DNA of 52,718 nt from Comamonadaceae bacterium (GTDB lineage Bacteria > Pseudomonadota > Gammaproteobacteria > Burkholderiales > Burkholderiaceae_C): NCBI GenBank assembly GCA_947485165.1, contig CANKRG010000009.1, positions 1-52,718 on the forward strand. The letters run 5' to 3'. Under the pieces are notes generated by a model. That model did no database searches, had not been told where the DNA came from, and saw nothing but the letters and a program-made list of their open reading frames with translations. The stretch's first letter is position 1. Every line of letters begins with the position of its first letter. Below, piece after piece: positions 24,944 to 34,134 of the stretch. The translations under genes and the position numbers were made by a program.

Positions 24944-26170
24944 ATGACCGCCTACGACAAGCTAGACGCATGGATTGACGCTCATTTTGACGAGCAAGTC
25001 CGATTTTTACAGGCGCTGATTCAAGTACCGAGCGATACCCCACCTGGCAACAACTCACCACATGCTGAACGCACTGCTGAACTTCTGCATAACTTTGGTT
25101 TTGAAGTTGAAAAATATGTCGTGCCTACAGAAGAGGTGCAGGCTGCTGGTTTGCAATCCATCACCAATCTTGTAGTGCGAAGAAAATACGGCGTGGGAAA
25201 GACTATTTTGCTCAATGCCCATGGCGATGTTGTGCCTCCGGGCGAAGGCTGGACGCATGACCCGTATGGCGGCGAGATTAAAAACGGCAAGATTTATGGC
25301 CGCGCAGCCGCTGTTAGCAAGTGTGATTTTTCCACCTATGCCTTTGCCGTTCGCGCCCTAGAAGCCGTGGACAAGCCTTCAACGGGCAGCGTGGAATTAC
25401 TCTTCACCTACGATGAGGAATTCGGCGGTGAAGTAGGACCAGCATGGTTGTTGAATAAAAAAATCATCCGCCCTGACTTGATGATCGCCGCTGGATTCAG
25501 CTACCAGGTCATCACCGCGCACAATGGTTGTCTGCAATTGGAGGTGACGGTCCATGGCAAGATGGCGCATGCGGCCATTCCAGACTCGGGTGTTGACGCT
25601 ATGCAGGCGGCTGTACGTATTTTGAGCGCTTTGTACGAACAAAACACCTTGTACAAAAAAGTTACATCCAAAGTTGAAGGCATTTCTCATCCTTATCTTA
25701 ATGTCGGCATGATTGAAGGTGGAACTAACACCAATGTCGTTCCCGGACGCGTCAGTTTCAAACTGGATCGCCGCATGATTCCCGAAGAAAACCCCGCAGA
25801 AGTAGAAGCAACACTGCGCAAAATTATTGCGGATGCCGCCGCTCAGACCCGAGGTGTTAGCGTTGACGTAAAACGCATGCTACTGGCTAAAGCAATGCAA
25901 CCACTGGCCGGCAATAAACCTTTGGTAGAAGCTATCCAAAAGCATGGGCAATCTGTTTTTGGCGAAGCTATCCCAGCCCTTGGAACGCCGCTGTACACCG
26001 ATCTTCGTTTGTTTTACGAAGCGGGCATACCCGGCGTGATTTACGGTGCTGGCCCGCGCACGGTGCTGGAATCCAATGCCAAGCGTGCGGACGAGCACTT
26101 GAATCTTGAAGACCTGCGCCGGGCAACCAAGGTGATTGCGCGTAGTCTCAGTGACTTGCTTGCCGCATGA
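24944..26170 (+). CDS. M20-family hydrolase (ArgE/DapE-like), atypical metal site
   Basis: A 408-residue M20 peptidase-fold protein ending the purine/ureide arm, 19 bp after the fusion gene. The first metal block LLNAHGDVVPPGEGW and the acidic pair DEEFGGE are present. The block usually reading GRGxxDMKG is YGRAAAVSKCDF, so the bridging Asp is replaced by Val. The usual C-terminal His region reads SNAKRADEHLN. It may belong to an M20 subgroup with a different metal arrangement. Context suggests a ureide-related amide or ureidoglycolate-type substrate, but that is inference. Confidence 0.82.
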   Translation: MTAYDKLDAWIDAHFDEQVRFLQALIQVPSDTPPGNNSPHAERTAELLHNFGFEVEKYVVPTEEVQAAGLQSITNLVVRRKYGVGKTILLNAHGDVVPPGEGWTHDPYGGEIKNGKIYGRAAAVSKCDFSTYAFAVRALEAVDKPSTGSVELLFTYDEEFGGEVGPAWLLNKKIIRPDLMIAAGFSYQVITAHNGCLQLEVTVHGKMAHAAIPDSGVDAMQAAVRILSALYEQNTLYKKVTSKVEGISHPYLNVGMIEGGTNTNVVPGRVSFKLDRRMIPEENPAEVEATLRKIIADAAAQTRGVSVDVKRMLLAKAMQPLAGNKPLVEAIQKHGQSVFGEAIPALGTPLYTDLRLFYEAGIPGVIYGAGPRTVLESNAKRADEHLNLEDLRRATKVIARSLSDLLAA

Positions 26171-26200
26171 TATTGACAGCCATGACTGGATTAGCCGCCA

Positions 26201-27448
26201 CTAGCGTTCCGTCTCAATATCCGGAATCCTCGTGAACGCAATCCGCATCGGTGCATTGTCCAGCGCACCGTGCGCGCTGGCGTAATACAAAGCGTTTTTG
26301 CCGTACAAGCGGTTGATGTTGTCAACTGCAGCTGACAAACGACTTCGATCGGCTGTGGGCGCGTTTGATTCAAACAGTGTCGGCGTGTGCTGCGCGGCGG
26401 GCACCAAACCAAAAAACGTCAACCCCACGGCCAACGGCATGGGCTGCAAGATCAAACCCTGCCCTGCCGGCTTGGTCCACAGCTTGGCCAACACATGCAA
26501 AAAGAAGGCCGTGTCTTGCGTTTCGCAAAACGTGGTGTCGCGCTGCATGCCAGATTTCACGTCGCCAAGCCGTCTACCTTTGACAAACACACTCATCCCC
26601 GTCGCGTAAAAGTCCTGCTTGCGCAACCGCATCGCTGCTTTTTGGGTAAGCCGATTCAGCACGTTCCACGCGCCCTCAGCATTTCGCAGCTCAGGTGGCA
26701 GCACGTGCGAATGGCCTAAAGTTCGCGTCACCACCGGACGCGGCTCGTACCACTGGCCGCGCAGTTTGTCATACATATCAGTACCGCCCACGCCACCCCA
26801 CAGGGTGTGCAGCACATCGCGCGGCGCAGCGTACAAATCGGCCATAGTTATGATGCCAGCCCGTTCCAGCCGCTGCACCATGCGCGGCCCCACGCCGCTG
26901 ATAGCGGAAGGCTTCAGGTGTAGCAATTTGGCAGGAATATCTGCCTGCTCCAGCACCGTCAACCCATTGGGTTTTTGCATGTCCGATGCCAGCTTGCCCA
27001 GCATGGTATTGGGCGCAATGCCTATCGAGCTGCGCATGCACACACCCACCGTGTTGATCAGCTCTTTTTTGATGCGTTCGGCAATACTCACCGCTTTTTC
27101 ACGACCGCACCACGAACCGGTCAACTCGCACTCCATCTCGTCAATACTCATCACCTGCCGCACTGGCGCAATGCGCCCCACCGCCGCCACCGCCCGATGG
27201 TGAAAATCCACATAGACTTCGTGTCGCCCCACAATCAATGTGATTTCAGGGCATAACTTCTTCGCATCCGCCACGCTGGTGCCGGTTTTGATGCCAAACG
27301 CCTTCGCCTCATAACTCGCCGCAATACAGCACGATGTCTCAGCCATCACTGGCACCACACCCACGGGTCGGCCGCGCAAAGCAGGGTTGATTTGCTGCTC
27401 GACCGAGGCAAAGTAAGCGTTGAAATCAACAAAGAGTGTACGGAGCAT
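26201..27448 (-). CDS. dinB: Y-family DNA polymerase (DinB/Pol IV-like)
   Basis: Translesion polymerase of 415 residues. The first metal block LFVDFNAYFASVEQ contains the steric-gate region, the catalytic SIDEMECEL block follows, and the ISGVGPRMVQRLERAG helix-hairpin-helix and LGHSHVLPPELRN little-finger start are clear. The C-terminus is longer than classical DinB (about 350) and lacks an obvious QL(S/D)LF beta-clamp motif; FFGLVP could be a variant. An SOS-type operator lies just upstream (27456-27475). The gene is convergent with the M20 hydrolase. Confidence 0.88.
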   Translation of the reverse strand: MLRTLFVDFNAYFASVEQQINPALRGRPVGVVPVMAETSCCIAASYEAKAFGIKTGTSVADAKKLCPEITLIVGRHEVYVDFHHRAVAAVGRIAPVRQVMSIDEMECELTGSWCGREKAVSIAERIKKELINTVGVCMRSSIGIAPNTMLGKLASDMQKPNGLTVLEQADIPAKLLHLKPSAISGVGPRMVQRLERAGIITMADLYAAPRDVLHTLWGGVGGTDMYDKLRGQWYEPRPVVTRTLGHSHVLPPELRNAEGAWNVLNRLTQKAAMRLRKQDFYATGMSVFVKGRRLGDVKSGMQRDTTFCETQDTAFFLHVLAKLWTKPAGQGLILQPMPLAVGLTFFGLVPAAQHTPTLFESNAPTADRSRLSAAVDNINRLYGKNALYYASAHGALDNAPMRIAFTRIPDIETER

Positions 27449-27455
27449 GATTAAA

Positions 27456-27475
27456 TACTGATTATTTATACAGTA
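27456..27475 (-). promoter_or_regulatory. LexA (SOS) box upstream of dinB
   Basis: On the minus strand: TACTGTATAAATAATCAGTA, a CTG-N10-CAG palindrome very close to the proteobacterial LexA consensus. It ends eight bases upstream of the dinB ATG (27448), so bound LexA would block initiation. It fits damage induction of a translesion polymerase. Confidence 0.82.
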
Positions 27476-27482
27476 TAACAGG

Positions 27483-27522
27483 CAGAAGAAAACCCCGCAA
27501 CACGTTGCTGTGTGGCGGGGTT
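27483..27522 (-). terminator. Rho-independent terminator after the nitronate monooxygenase gene
   Basis: On the minus strand AACCCCGCCACACA pairs with the later TGTTGCGGGGTT (eight perfect closing pairs plus an inner ACAC stretch), followed by TTTTCTTCT. It starts 20 bp past the stop of the 27542-28495 gene and separates it from dinB. Confidence 0.82.
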
Positions 27523-27541
27523 CAATAAATTACGATAAGTT

Positions 27542-28495
27542 TTAGTCTAAAAACTTAGCTTTCGCTTCAGCATACTCACGCTTCAACTGAGCCACATAAT
27601 CGGCCGTGCTTTGCACCTTGGTGATGGAACCAATACCTTGGCCACATCCCCAAATGTCTTTCCACGCTTTGGACTTGTCGCCGCCAAAGTTCATTTTGCT
27701 CGGATCGCTGACTTCAAGGTTGTCAGGATCCATGCCGGCGTTGCGAATCGACGGCGCCAAGTAGTTACCGTGTACGCCAGTGAACAAATTGCTGTAGACA
27801 ATATCGTCCGAGTTGCTGTCCACAATCGACTGTTTGTAAGCATCTGCGGCGCGTGCTTCTTCTGTGGCAATGAAGGCAGAGCCAATGTAAGCAAAATCTG
27901 CGCCCATCGCTTGGGCGGCCAAAACGGCAGCGCCAGTAGAAATAGAGCCGCTCAAGGCAATCGGGCCATCAAACCATTGACGGAGTTCTTGGATCAGGGC
28001 GAAAGGACTTTTCACACCTGCGTGGCCGCCTGCGCCAGCGGCAACAGCGATCAAACCATCGGCGCCCTTTTCAATCGCTTTGCGGGCGTGCTTGTTGTTG
28101 ATGATGTCGTGCAACACCACGCCGCCGTAGCTGTGGGCGGCAGCGTTGATGTCTTCACGCGCACCCAAGCTGGTGATGATGATGGGCACTTTGTACTTGA
28201 CGCACATGTGCATGTCGTGCTCTAAGCGGTCGTTGGACTTGTGCACGATTTGGTTGATGGCAAAAGGCGCGGCTGGTTTGTCAGGATTGGCTTTGTTGTA
28301 GGCAGCCAGCGTTTCGGTGATTTCAATCAACCACTCTTCCAACTGCTCCGCTGGCCGCGCATTGAGCGCCGGCATGCTACCAACCACACCTGAAATGCAC
28401 TGAGCAATCACCAGTTTGGGGTTGCTGATGATAAACAGCGGTGAACCGATGATAGGCAGCGGTAAGTGATTCAAAGCTCCGGGTAAACGTGACAT
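27542..28495 (-). CDS. Nitronate monooxygenase-like flavin oxidoreductase
   Basis: A 317-residue TIM-barrel FMN protein of the nitronate monooxygenase / 2-nitropropane dioxygenase family. The phosphate-binding VAAGAGGHAGV block near residue 150 and GPIALSGSISTGAAVLAAQA with ADFAYIGSAFIAT are diagnostic. The start is ATG 28495 with GGAG seven bases upstream; a TTG at 28507 is less likely. Likely role is detoxifying nitronates or related flavin oxidation. It is monocistronic with its own terminator. Confidence 0.88.
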   Translation of the reverse strand: MSRLPGALNHLPLPIIGSPLFIISNPKLVIAQCISGVVGSMPALNARPAEQLEEWLIEITETLAAYNKANPDKPAAPFAINQIVHKSNDRLEHDMHMCVKYKVPIIITSLGAREDINAAAHSYGGVVLHDIINNKHARKAIEKGADGLIAVAAGAGGHAGVKSPFALIQELRQWFDGPIALSGSISTGAAVLAAQAMGADFAYIGSAFIATEEARAADAYKQSIVDSNSDDIVYSNLFTGVHGNYLAPSIRNAGMDPDNLEVSDPSKMNFGGDKSKAWKDIWGCGQGIGSITKVQSTADYVAQLKREYAEAKAKFLD

Positions 28496-28562
28496 TCGGG
28501 TCTCCAATAGTAGATTTACACTAAAAACAGGGTAATAATAGGCTATAACCCTTGTACTTACC

Positions 28563-28590
28563 GCCTAAGATGCTATTATTTATATAGCAA
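28563..28590. repeat. Repeat family A, copy 4, half element
   Basis: GCCTAAGATGCTATTATTTA then TATAGCA: the hairpin half and the start of the AT-rich tail, lacking the TAGCCGGC end. It lies in the gap between the acyl-CoA dehydrogenase stop (28607) and the downstream gene. Confidence 0.72.
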
Positions 28591-28606
28591 CAGATATGCT
28601 TAGATT

Positions 28607-30400
28607 TTAATACGATTCAAGCGCAAGAGCTGTCACGGACGCAGAACCATCCACGATGCTGCCGCGCATACCAGGCACTTTGCACAATAGGTGCTCAGCG
28701 TAAAACTGAGCGGTGATGATTTTGGCATTCATAAAGGCTGCATCTTCTGCACCCGATAAGAGCTGGCTTTCCGCAGCCAGCAAGCTACGCGCCATTTGCC
28801 ACCCGGCCATCAAATTACCAGCGAGCATCAAGTAAGGAACACTGCCTGAGAACACCGCGTTCGGAGATGCCTTGGTGTTTCCAGCCACGAAATTAACGAC
28901 GTCGATGAATGCCAGACGTGCTGCTGTAAGGTGTTTGGCAACGGCTTTAGCTGCTTCACTGCCACTTTTCGCCAACTCTGCTTCTGTCACTGCAATTTGA
29001 GCGGCAATGCCTTTGGCAATTTGCCCACCATCACGGGCGGTTTTGCGGCCAACGAGGTCATTGGCCTGGATGGCAGTTGTGCCTTCATAAATCGTCAAAA
29101 TCCTCGCATCACGGTAGTACTGCGCTGCACCGGTTTCTTCAATAAAGCCCATGCCGCCATGCACTTGCACGCCCAAGCTGGTCACTTCCAAACTCATCTC
29201 GGTGCTGTAGCCTTTGATCAGCGGCACCATGAACTCGTAAAACGCCAGGTTTTGCTTGCGAACATCGACATCAGGGTGATGGTGCGAGGCGTCATAGGCG
29301 GCTGCTGAACTGATGGCCATGGCACGGCAACCTTCGGTGTAGGCCCGCATGGTCATGAGCATGCGTTTCACGTCGGGGTGGTGAATGATGGGTGCACTGG
29401 CTGCGATGGAACCATCGACAGGGCGGCTTTGCACGCGGTCTTTGGCAAACTGCACGGCTTTTTGGTAGGCACGTTCGGCAATCGCAATACCTTGCACGCC
29501 CACGCCGAAACGCGCCGCATTCATCATGATGAACATGTATTCCAAGCCACGGTTTTCTTGACCGACCAGGTAACCCACGCCACCACCATGGTCGCCAAAC
29601 TGCAGCACCGCCGTCGGGCTGGCTTTGATGCCCATTTTGTGCTCAATACTGACGCAATGCACATCATTGCGCGCCCCTAGCGAGCCATCTTTATTCACCA
29701 TGAATTTAGGCACGACAAACAGGCTGATGCCCTTCACGCCTTCAGGTGCACCGACCACGCGCGCCAACACCAAATGGACGATATTCTCGGCCATGTCATG
29801 CTCACCCCAAGTGATGTAAATCTTGGTGCCAAAGACTTTGTAGCCGCCATCAGCTTGTGGCTCGGCGCGGGTGCGCACCGCTGCCAAGTCACTGCCCGCC
29901 TGCGGCTCGGTCAGGTTCATGGTGCCTGTCCATTTGCCACTGATCAAATTTTCCAGGTAAATGGCTTTTAAATCGTCTGAACCGGCGGTCAACAAAGCTT
30001 CGATCGCGCCATCGCTGAGTAAAGGGCACAGTGCAAAACTCATGTTGGCAGAATTCAGCATTTCGCCACATGCAGCGCCTATGGTTTTGGGTAAACCTTG
30101 ACCACCAAAATCTTGTGGATGCTGTAAACCCTGCCAACCACCTTCGGCAAACTGCTTATATGCTTCTTTGAAACCGGGTGTGGCTGTGACCACGCCATCT
30201 TTCCAGCTGGAAGGGTTTTTATCGCCTTCCCAATTCAGCGGACTGAGCACGCCTTCACACAACTTTGCGCATTCTTCCAGCACAGCTTGGGCCGTGTCAA
30301 AACCTGCATCCTCAAAACCTGGCAACTGCGCCACTTGCTCAAGATTGGCCAAATGCTGCATATCAAACAACATGTCTTTCACAGGGGCGCGGTAGGTCAT
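28607..30400 (-). CDS. Acyl-CoA dehydrogenase (long form, DmdC-like)
   Basis: A 597-residue FAD enzyme that introduces a double bond into acyl-CoA and passes electrons to ETF. It belongs to the long form with an N-terminal extension beginning YRAPVKDMLFDM. Blocks include MNLTEPQAGSDLAAVRTRAE, ISLFVVPKF, GVQGIAIAERAYQKAVQFAK and VHGGMGFIEETGAAQYYRDA; the LTIYEGTTAIQANDL stretch follows. Relatives include 3-methylmercaptopropionyl-CoA dehydrogenase; substrate is not decided here. It follows etfA by about 55 bp, so its electron acceptor is encoded in the same transcript. Confidence 0.9.
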   Translation of the reverse strand: MTYRAPVKDMLFDMQHLANLEQVAQLPGFEDAGFDTAQAVLEECAKLCEGVLSPLNWEGDKNPSSWKDGVVTATPGFKEAYKQFAEGGWQGLQHPQDFGGQGLPKTIGAACGEMLNSANMSFALCPLLSDGAIEALLTAGSDDLKAIYLENLISGKWTGTMNLTEPQAGSDLAAVRTRAEPQADGGYKVFGTKIYITWGEHDMAENIVHLVLARVVGAPEGVKGISLFVVPKFMVNKDGSLGARNDVHCVSIEHKMGIKASPTAVLQFGDHGGGVGYLVGQENRGLEYMFIMMNAARFGVGVQGIAIAERAYQKAVQFAKDRVQSRPVDGSIAASAPIIHHPDVKRMLMTMRAYTEGCRAMAISSAAAYDASHHHPDVDVRKQNLAFYEFMVPLIKGYSTEMSLEVTSLGVQVHGGMGFIEETGAAQYYRDARILTIYEGTTAIQANDLVGRKTARDGGQIAKGIAAQIAVTEAELAKSGSEAAKAVAKHLTAARLAFIDVVNFVAGNTKASPNAVFSGSVPYLMLAGNLMAGWQMARSLLAAESQLLSGAEDAAFMNAKIITAQFYAEHLLCKVPGMRGSIVDGSASVTALALESY

Positions 30401-30455
30401 CGGATGAGTCCAGGTTATGAGCTTAAATAGCTTTTAAATTGCAGTTAAATTTCTT

Positions 30456-31388
30456 TTACAGTGCAGCCACCAGCTCAGGCACGGCGACAAACAAGTCTGC
30501 CACCAAGCCGTAGTCTGCGACAGAGAAGATCGGCGCTTCTTCGTCTTTGTTGATGGCGACGATGACTTTGCTGTCCTTCATACCCGCCAAATGCTGGATC
30601 GCACCGCTGATACCCGCTGCAATGTACAGCTGCGGTGCCACAATCTTGCCGGTTTGACCGACTTGCCAATCGTTAGGCGCATAACCTGCGTCCACCGCTG
30701 CACGTGACGCCCCCATGGCCGCGCCCAGTTTGTCGGCCAAGGGCGTCATAATTTCGGCAAACTTCTCCGCACTGCCCAAGGCACGGCCGCCGCTGACGAT
30801 GATTTTTGCGGCTGTTAATTCTGGTCTGTCGTTTTTGGCAATTTCACTGCCCATGAAGGTTGAGTTAGCGCTGGCTGTTTGTACGGCGACCGATTCAACA
30901 GCGGCAGAACCACCCGTTGCGGCAGCTGGGTCAAAACCGGTGGTACGCACGGTCATGACTTTGGTAGCATCCAAACTTTGCACCGTCGCAATAGCGTTAC
31001 CTGCATAAATCGGGCGTTCAAAGGTGTCTGGGCTGTCCACTTTCGTGATGTCAGAGATCTGACCGACGTCTAATTTTGCGGCCACACGGGGTGCGACGTT
31101 TTTGCCACTGGCAGTTGCCGGGAACAAAATATGGCTGTAGTTGCCTGCGACTGCTAAAACTTGCGCTGCCACGTTTTCAGCCAAACCGTGCGCCAAGCCG
31201 GCGTCATCGGCGTGCAAAACCTTGGTCACACCGGCGATTTGTGCGGCTGCAGCTGCGGCTGCGCCAGCGTTAGAGCCAGCGACCAGCACATGCACATCAC
31301 CGCCACACTGCAAGGCAGCGGTAACGGTGTTGAGGGTGGCGGGTTTGATGGATGCGTTGTCGTGTTCTGCGATTACTAATGATGTCAT
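30456..31388 (-). CDS. etfA: Electron transfer flavoprotein alpha subunit
   Basis: FAD-binding ETF subunit, 310 residues from ATG 31388 (GAGAG upstream). The C-terminal FAD domain shows [32 protein letters not shown] and [17 protein letters not shown]. It takes electrons from the acyl-CoA dehydrogenase encoded next and delivers them to ETF-quinone oxidoreductase (not in the window). The gap from etfB is 33 bp. Confidence 0.95.
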   Translation of the reverse strand: MTSLVIAEHDNASIKPATLNTVTAALQCGGDVHVLVAGSNAGAAAAAAAQIAGVTKVLHADDAGLAHGLAENVAAQVLAVAGNYSHILFPATASGKNVAPRVAAKLDVGQISDITKVDSPDTFERPIYAGNAIATVQSLDATKVMTVRTTGFDPAAATGGSAAVESVAVQTASANSTFMGSEIAKNDRPELTAAKIIVSGGRALGSAEKFAEIMTPLADKLGAAMGASRAAVDAGYAPNDWQVGQTGKIVAPQLYIAAGISGAIQHLAGMKDSKVIVAINKDEEAPIFSVADYGLVADLFVAVPELVAAL

Positions 31389-31421
31389 GATGATTTCTCT
31401 CAAATATCGTTGTATGTATCT

Positions 31422-32171
31422 TTACAAGACCTTGGCTTCGGTTTTCAATTTGGCGACAAGTGTGGCCACATCGGGCACTTTGATGCCTGCGCTGCGCTTC
31501 GGTGGCTCGGACACTTTGAGGGTTTTGAGGCGTGGGCTGACATCCACACCCAAGTCTTCGGGTTTGAAGATATCCAGCTGTTTTTTCTTGGCCTTCATGA
31601 TGTTGGGCAAGGTCACGTAGCGTGGCTCGTTCAAGCGCAAATCAGTCGTGATAACGGCTGGCAGGCTGATGGAAAGGGTTTCCATACCGCCGTCAACTTC
31701 ACGAGAGACAGTCGCTTTGCCGTCAGCAACTTCGACTTTAGAAGCAAAGGTGGCTTGTGGCATGTCGCCCAAGGCGGCCAGCATTTGACCAGTTTGGTTG
31801 CAATCGTCGTCAATGGCTTGCTTGCCCAAGATGATGAGTCCGGGTTGCTCTTTGTCGACCAAGGCTTTGAGCAGCTTGGCAACCGCCAAAGGTTGCAGCT
31901 CTTCGGTGGTTTCCACCAAAATCGCACGGTCTGCGCCAATCGCCATGGCGGTGCGCAGCGTTTCAGAGCATTGCGTGACACCGCAAGAGACGGCGATGAT
32001 CTCGGTCACAACGCCTTTTTCTTTCAGGCGAACGGCTTCTTCAACGGCGATTTCGTCAAAGGGGTTCATGCTCATTTTGACGTTGGCGATATCGACGCCG
32101 GTGTTGTCCGATTTGACACGAACTTTGACGTTGTAATCAACAACGCGTTTGACTGCGACCAAGACTTTCAT
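31422..32171 (-). CDS. etfB: Electron transfer flavoprotein beta subunit
   Basis: AMP-binding ETF subunit, 249 residues. It begins [20 protein letters not shown] and has [16 protein letters not shown], then [20 protein letters not shown] with [10 protein letters not shown] (adenine-nucleotide site). The start at 32171 has AGGAG eight bases upstream; an in-frame start at 32222 is not supported. First gene of the etfB-etfA-acd transcript, behind a 16-bp palindrome at 32241. Confidence 0.95.
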   Translation of the reverse strand: MKVLVAVKRVVDYNVKVRVKSDNTGVDIANVKMSMNPFDEIAVEEAVRLKEKGVVTEIIAVSCGVTQCSETLRTAMAIGADRAILVETTEELQPLAVAKLLKALVDKEQPGLIILGKQAIDDDCNQTGQMLAALGDMPQATFASKVEVADGKATVSREVDGGMETLSISLPAVITTDLRLNEPRYVTLPNIMKAKKKQLDIFKPEDLGVDVSPRLKTLKVSEPPKRSAGIKVPDVATLVAKLKTEAKVL

Positions 32172-32240
32172 TGTTCCAGCTCCTAGAGATTGAAAAAAAA
32201 TTAAGACCAACCCAGTTGACATTTACGTTATTTTTAATTT

Positions 32241-32256
32241 ACGTTTACGTAAACGT
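32241..32256. promoter_or_regulatory. 16-bp perfect palindrome upstream of etfB
   Basis: ACGTTTACGTAAACGT is fully self-complementary and lies 70 bp upstream of the etfB start, in its promoter region. It resembles operators described for MerR/TetR-type regulators of fatty-acid and branched-chain amino-acid catabolism in proteobacteria (LiuR-like). The regulator is not encoded in the window, so the assignment is inference. Confidence 0.65.
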
Positions 32257-32348
32257 CACTCAGCGAATAAACCGATTGTAGGCTGCATTATGCCAAAGAA
32301 ATAGTACGACCGTGCTTTTTCATGTTGATGGCGGTTAAATTGACCAAT

Positions 32349-32663
32349 TTAAGGCAGCGGGCGAGCTTCTACGACTTGTAAATTGTTGTCTTTAGCGAAA
32401 TTGGTCACAAAATCCCAGGCCATCGGCTCGGCTGCTCGTAAGTCACGGTTAATGACGACGCATTTGACTTCGCCATAAGTGGTCAAGAGGGAGCTAGGAA
32501 AGCACCATGGGGAATAGCTCAAATGGCTGCCGGGCTTCGGACCACCGGGACGAAACTGGCTCATCACACCCGCTAAGCGTTCGGCCCAATCGCTGGGTCG
32601 AAAAACCTTCCCATCATGGGTGACGCCTTGGATGCATAATTCTTTAGCCGATTGAGTCGTCAT
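32349..32663 (-). CDS. DUF3579-family small protein
   Basis: A 104-residue protein starting MTTQSAKELCIQGVTHDGKV, with FRPSDWAERLAGVMSQFRPG, YSPWCFPSSLL and VKCVVINRDLR. I recognise this as the DUF3579 family of beta-proteobacteria; its function is unknown. The ATG at 32663 is preferred to an upstream start at 32723. It is divergent from argD, a neighbourhood I recall in other Burkholderiales. No membrane segment or signal peptide is seen. Confidence 0.82.
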   Translation of the reverse strand: MTTQSAKELCIQGVTHDGKVFRPSDWAERLAGVMSQFRPGGPKPGSHLSYSPWCFPSSLLTTYGEVKCVVINRDLRAAEPMAWDFVTNFAKDNNLQVVEARPLP

Positions 32664-32919
32664 GTAGCGAGACTTTGTAGTGTAAAAACAGGCACTGCGC
32701 TTGCGTGTAACAAAGGCGTGCACATCAAAATATCAGTGCAAACTTGGGTTTGCTGCACCGCACAAGTATTCTATCTTATATAAGACTTGAATGCGATTTC
32801 AGCATTGATGCCATAACGGACTTATTGCACAAAATAACTTTCATGAAACATGGGAAGCCTTGCCACTAAAATCAATCCATTAACGCCATCTATAACTCAA
32901 GCTTTCTGGAGAAACCTGT

Positions 32920-34134
32920 ATGCCCGCATTCATTGAAGCCGCCTCCCCTCATGTGATGAACACCTATGGCCGCGTGCCATTGGCCTTGTCGCACGGTCAG
33001 GGCTGCCGAGTATGGGACATCAACGGCAAAAGCTATATCGACGCCTTGGGGGGCATTGCGGTCAACACCTTGGGGCACAACCACCCCAAATTAGTGCCCG
33101 CATTACAAGACCAGTTGAGCAAAATCATCCACAGCTGCAACTACTACCATGTGCCTGGTCAAGAAATATTGGCAGCCAAACTGGTGGAACTGTCAGGCAT
33201 GACCAATGTGTTTTTCTGCTGCACAGGCTTAGAAGCCAATGAAGCAGCTTTGAAGCTGGCACGTAAATATGGGCATGACAAAGGCATTGACCGCCCTGAA
33301 ATCGTGGTTTATGAAAAAGCCTTTCATGGCCGCAGCATTGCCACATTGAGCGCAACTGGCAACAGCAAAGTACAAGCAGGCTTTGGCCCGTTGGTGGAAG
33401 GCTTTATCCGTGTGCCGTTGAACGACATCGAAGCGCTCAAACAAGCCACGGCCGGCAACAAAAACGTCACATCCGTATTTTTTGAAACCATCCAGGGTGA
33501 GGGCGGCGTCAACCCAATGCGGATTGACTATTTGCAACAAGTGCGCAAGCTGTGCGATGAGAACGACTGGCTCTTGATGATTGACGAAGTGCAATGTGGC
33601 ATGGGGCGCACCGGCAAATGGTTTGCCCACCAGTGGGCGGGTATTGTGCCGGATGTGATGCCTCTGGCCAAGGGTTTGGGCAGTGGTATACCTATTGGCG
33701 CAGTTGTTGCGGGGCCCAAAGCTGCCAACATCTTCCAGCCCGGCAACCATGGCACCACCTTTGGTGGCAACCCACTGGCCATGCGGGCAGGGATTGAAAC
33801 CATTCGTATCATTGAAGAAGAAGGCGTGCTGGCGCATGCCGCCAAAATGGGTGATTACTTCAAAGCAGCCTTGACAAAAGCAATGAACGACAGCGCCATC
33901 GGCAAAGCTGGTTTGAAAGAAATTCGTGGTCAAGGTTTGATGATTGGCATGGAGCTGACCAAGCCGTGCAGTGAACTGACAGCACGCTGCGCAGAAAAAG
34001 GCTTGCTCATCAGCGTGACGGCGGATACCGTCATCCGCATGGTGCCACCGCTCATCATCACGGCAGCCGAAATCGACGAAATTGTGTCCATTCTTTGTCC
34101 TTTGGTGATTCAGTTGTTGGCTGAAAAAGCATGA
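32920..34134 (+). CDS. argD: Acetylornithine aminotransferase
   Basis: PLP-dependent class III transaminase (404 residues) making N-acetylornithine in arginine synthesis. Blocks are TYGRVPLALSHGQGCRVWD, IHSCNYYHVPGQE, FCCTGLEANEAALKLARKYG, IDEVQCGMGRTGKWFAHQ and MPLAKGLGSGIPIGA, whose Lys holds PLP. A GGAGA ribosome-binding site precedes the ATG. It overlaps argF by four bases (ATGA), indicating an argDF transcript. Confidence 0.94.
   Translation: MPAFIEAASPHVMNTYGRVPLALSHGQGCRVWDINGKSYIDALGGIAVNTLGHNHPKLVPALQDQLSKIIHSCNYYHVPGQEILAAKLVELSGMTNVFFCCTGLEANEAALKLARKYGHDKGIDRPEIVVYEKAFHGRSIATLSATGNSKVQAGFGPLVEGFIRVPLNDIEALKQATAGNKNVTSVFFETIQGEGGVNPMRIDYLQQVRKLCDENDWLLMIDEVQCGMGRTGKWFAHQWAGIVPDVMPLAKGLGSGIPIGAVVAGPKAANIFQPGNHGTTFGGNPLAMRAGIETIRIIEEEGVLAHAAKMGDYFKAALTKAMNDSAIGKAGLKEIRGQGLMIGMELTKPCSELTARCAEKGLLISVTADTVIRMVPPLIITAAEIDEIVSILCPLVIQLLAEKA

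Noticed and set aside
31410-32186. Open frame on the plus strand opposite etfB
   Set aside because: ETF beta on the minus strand explains the region with conserved motifs; the antisense frame has none.
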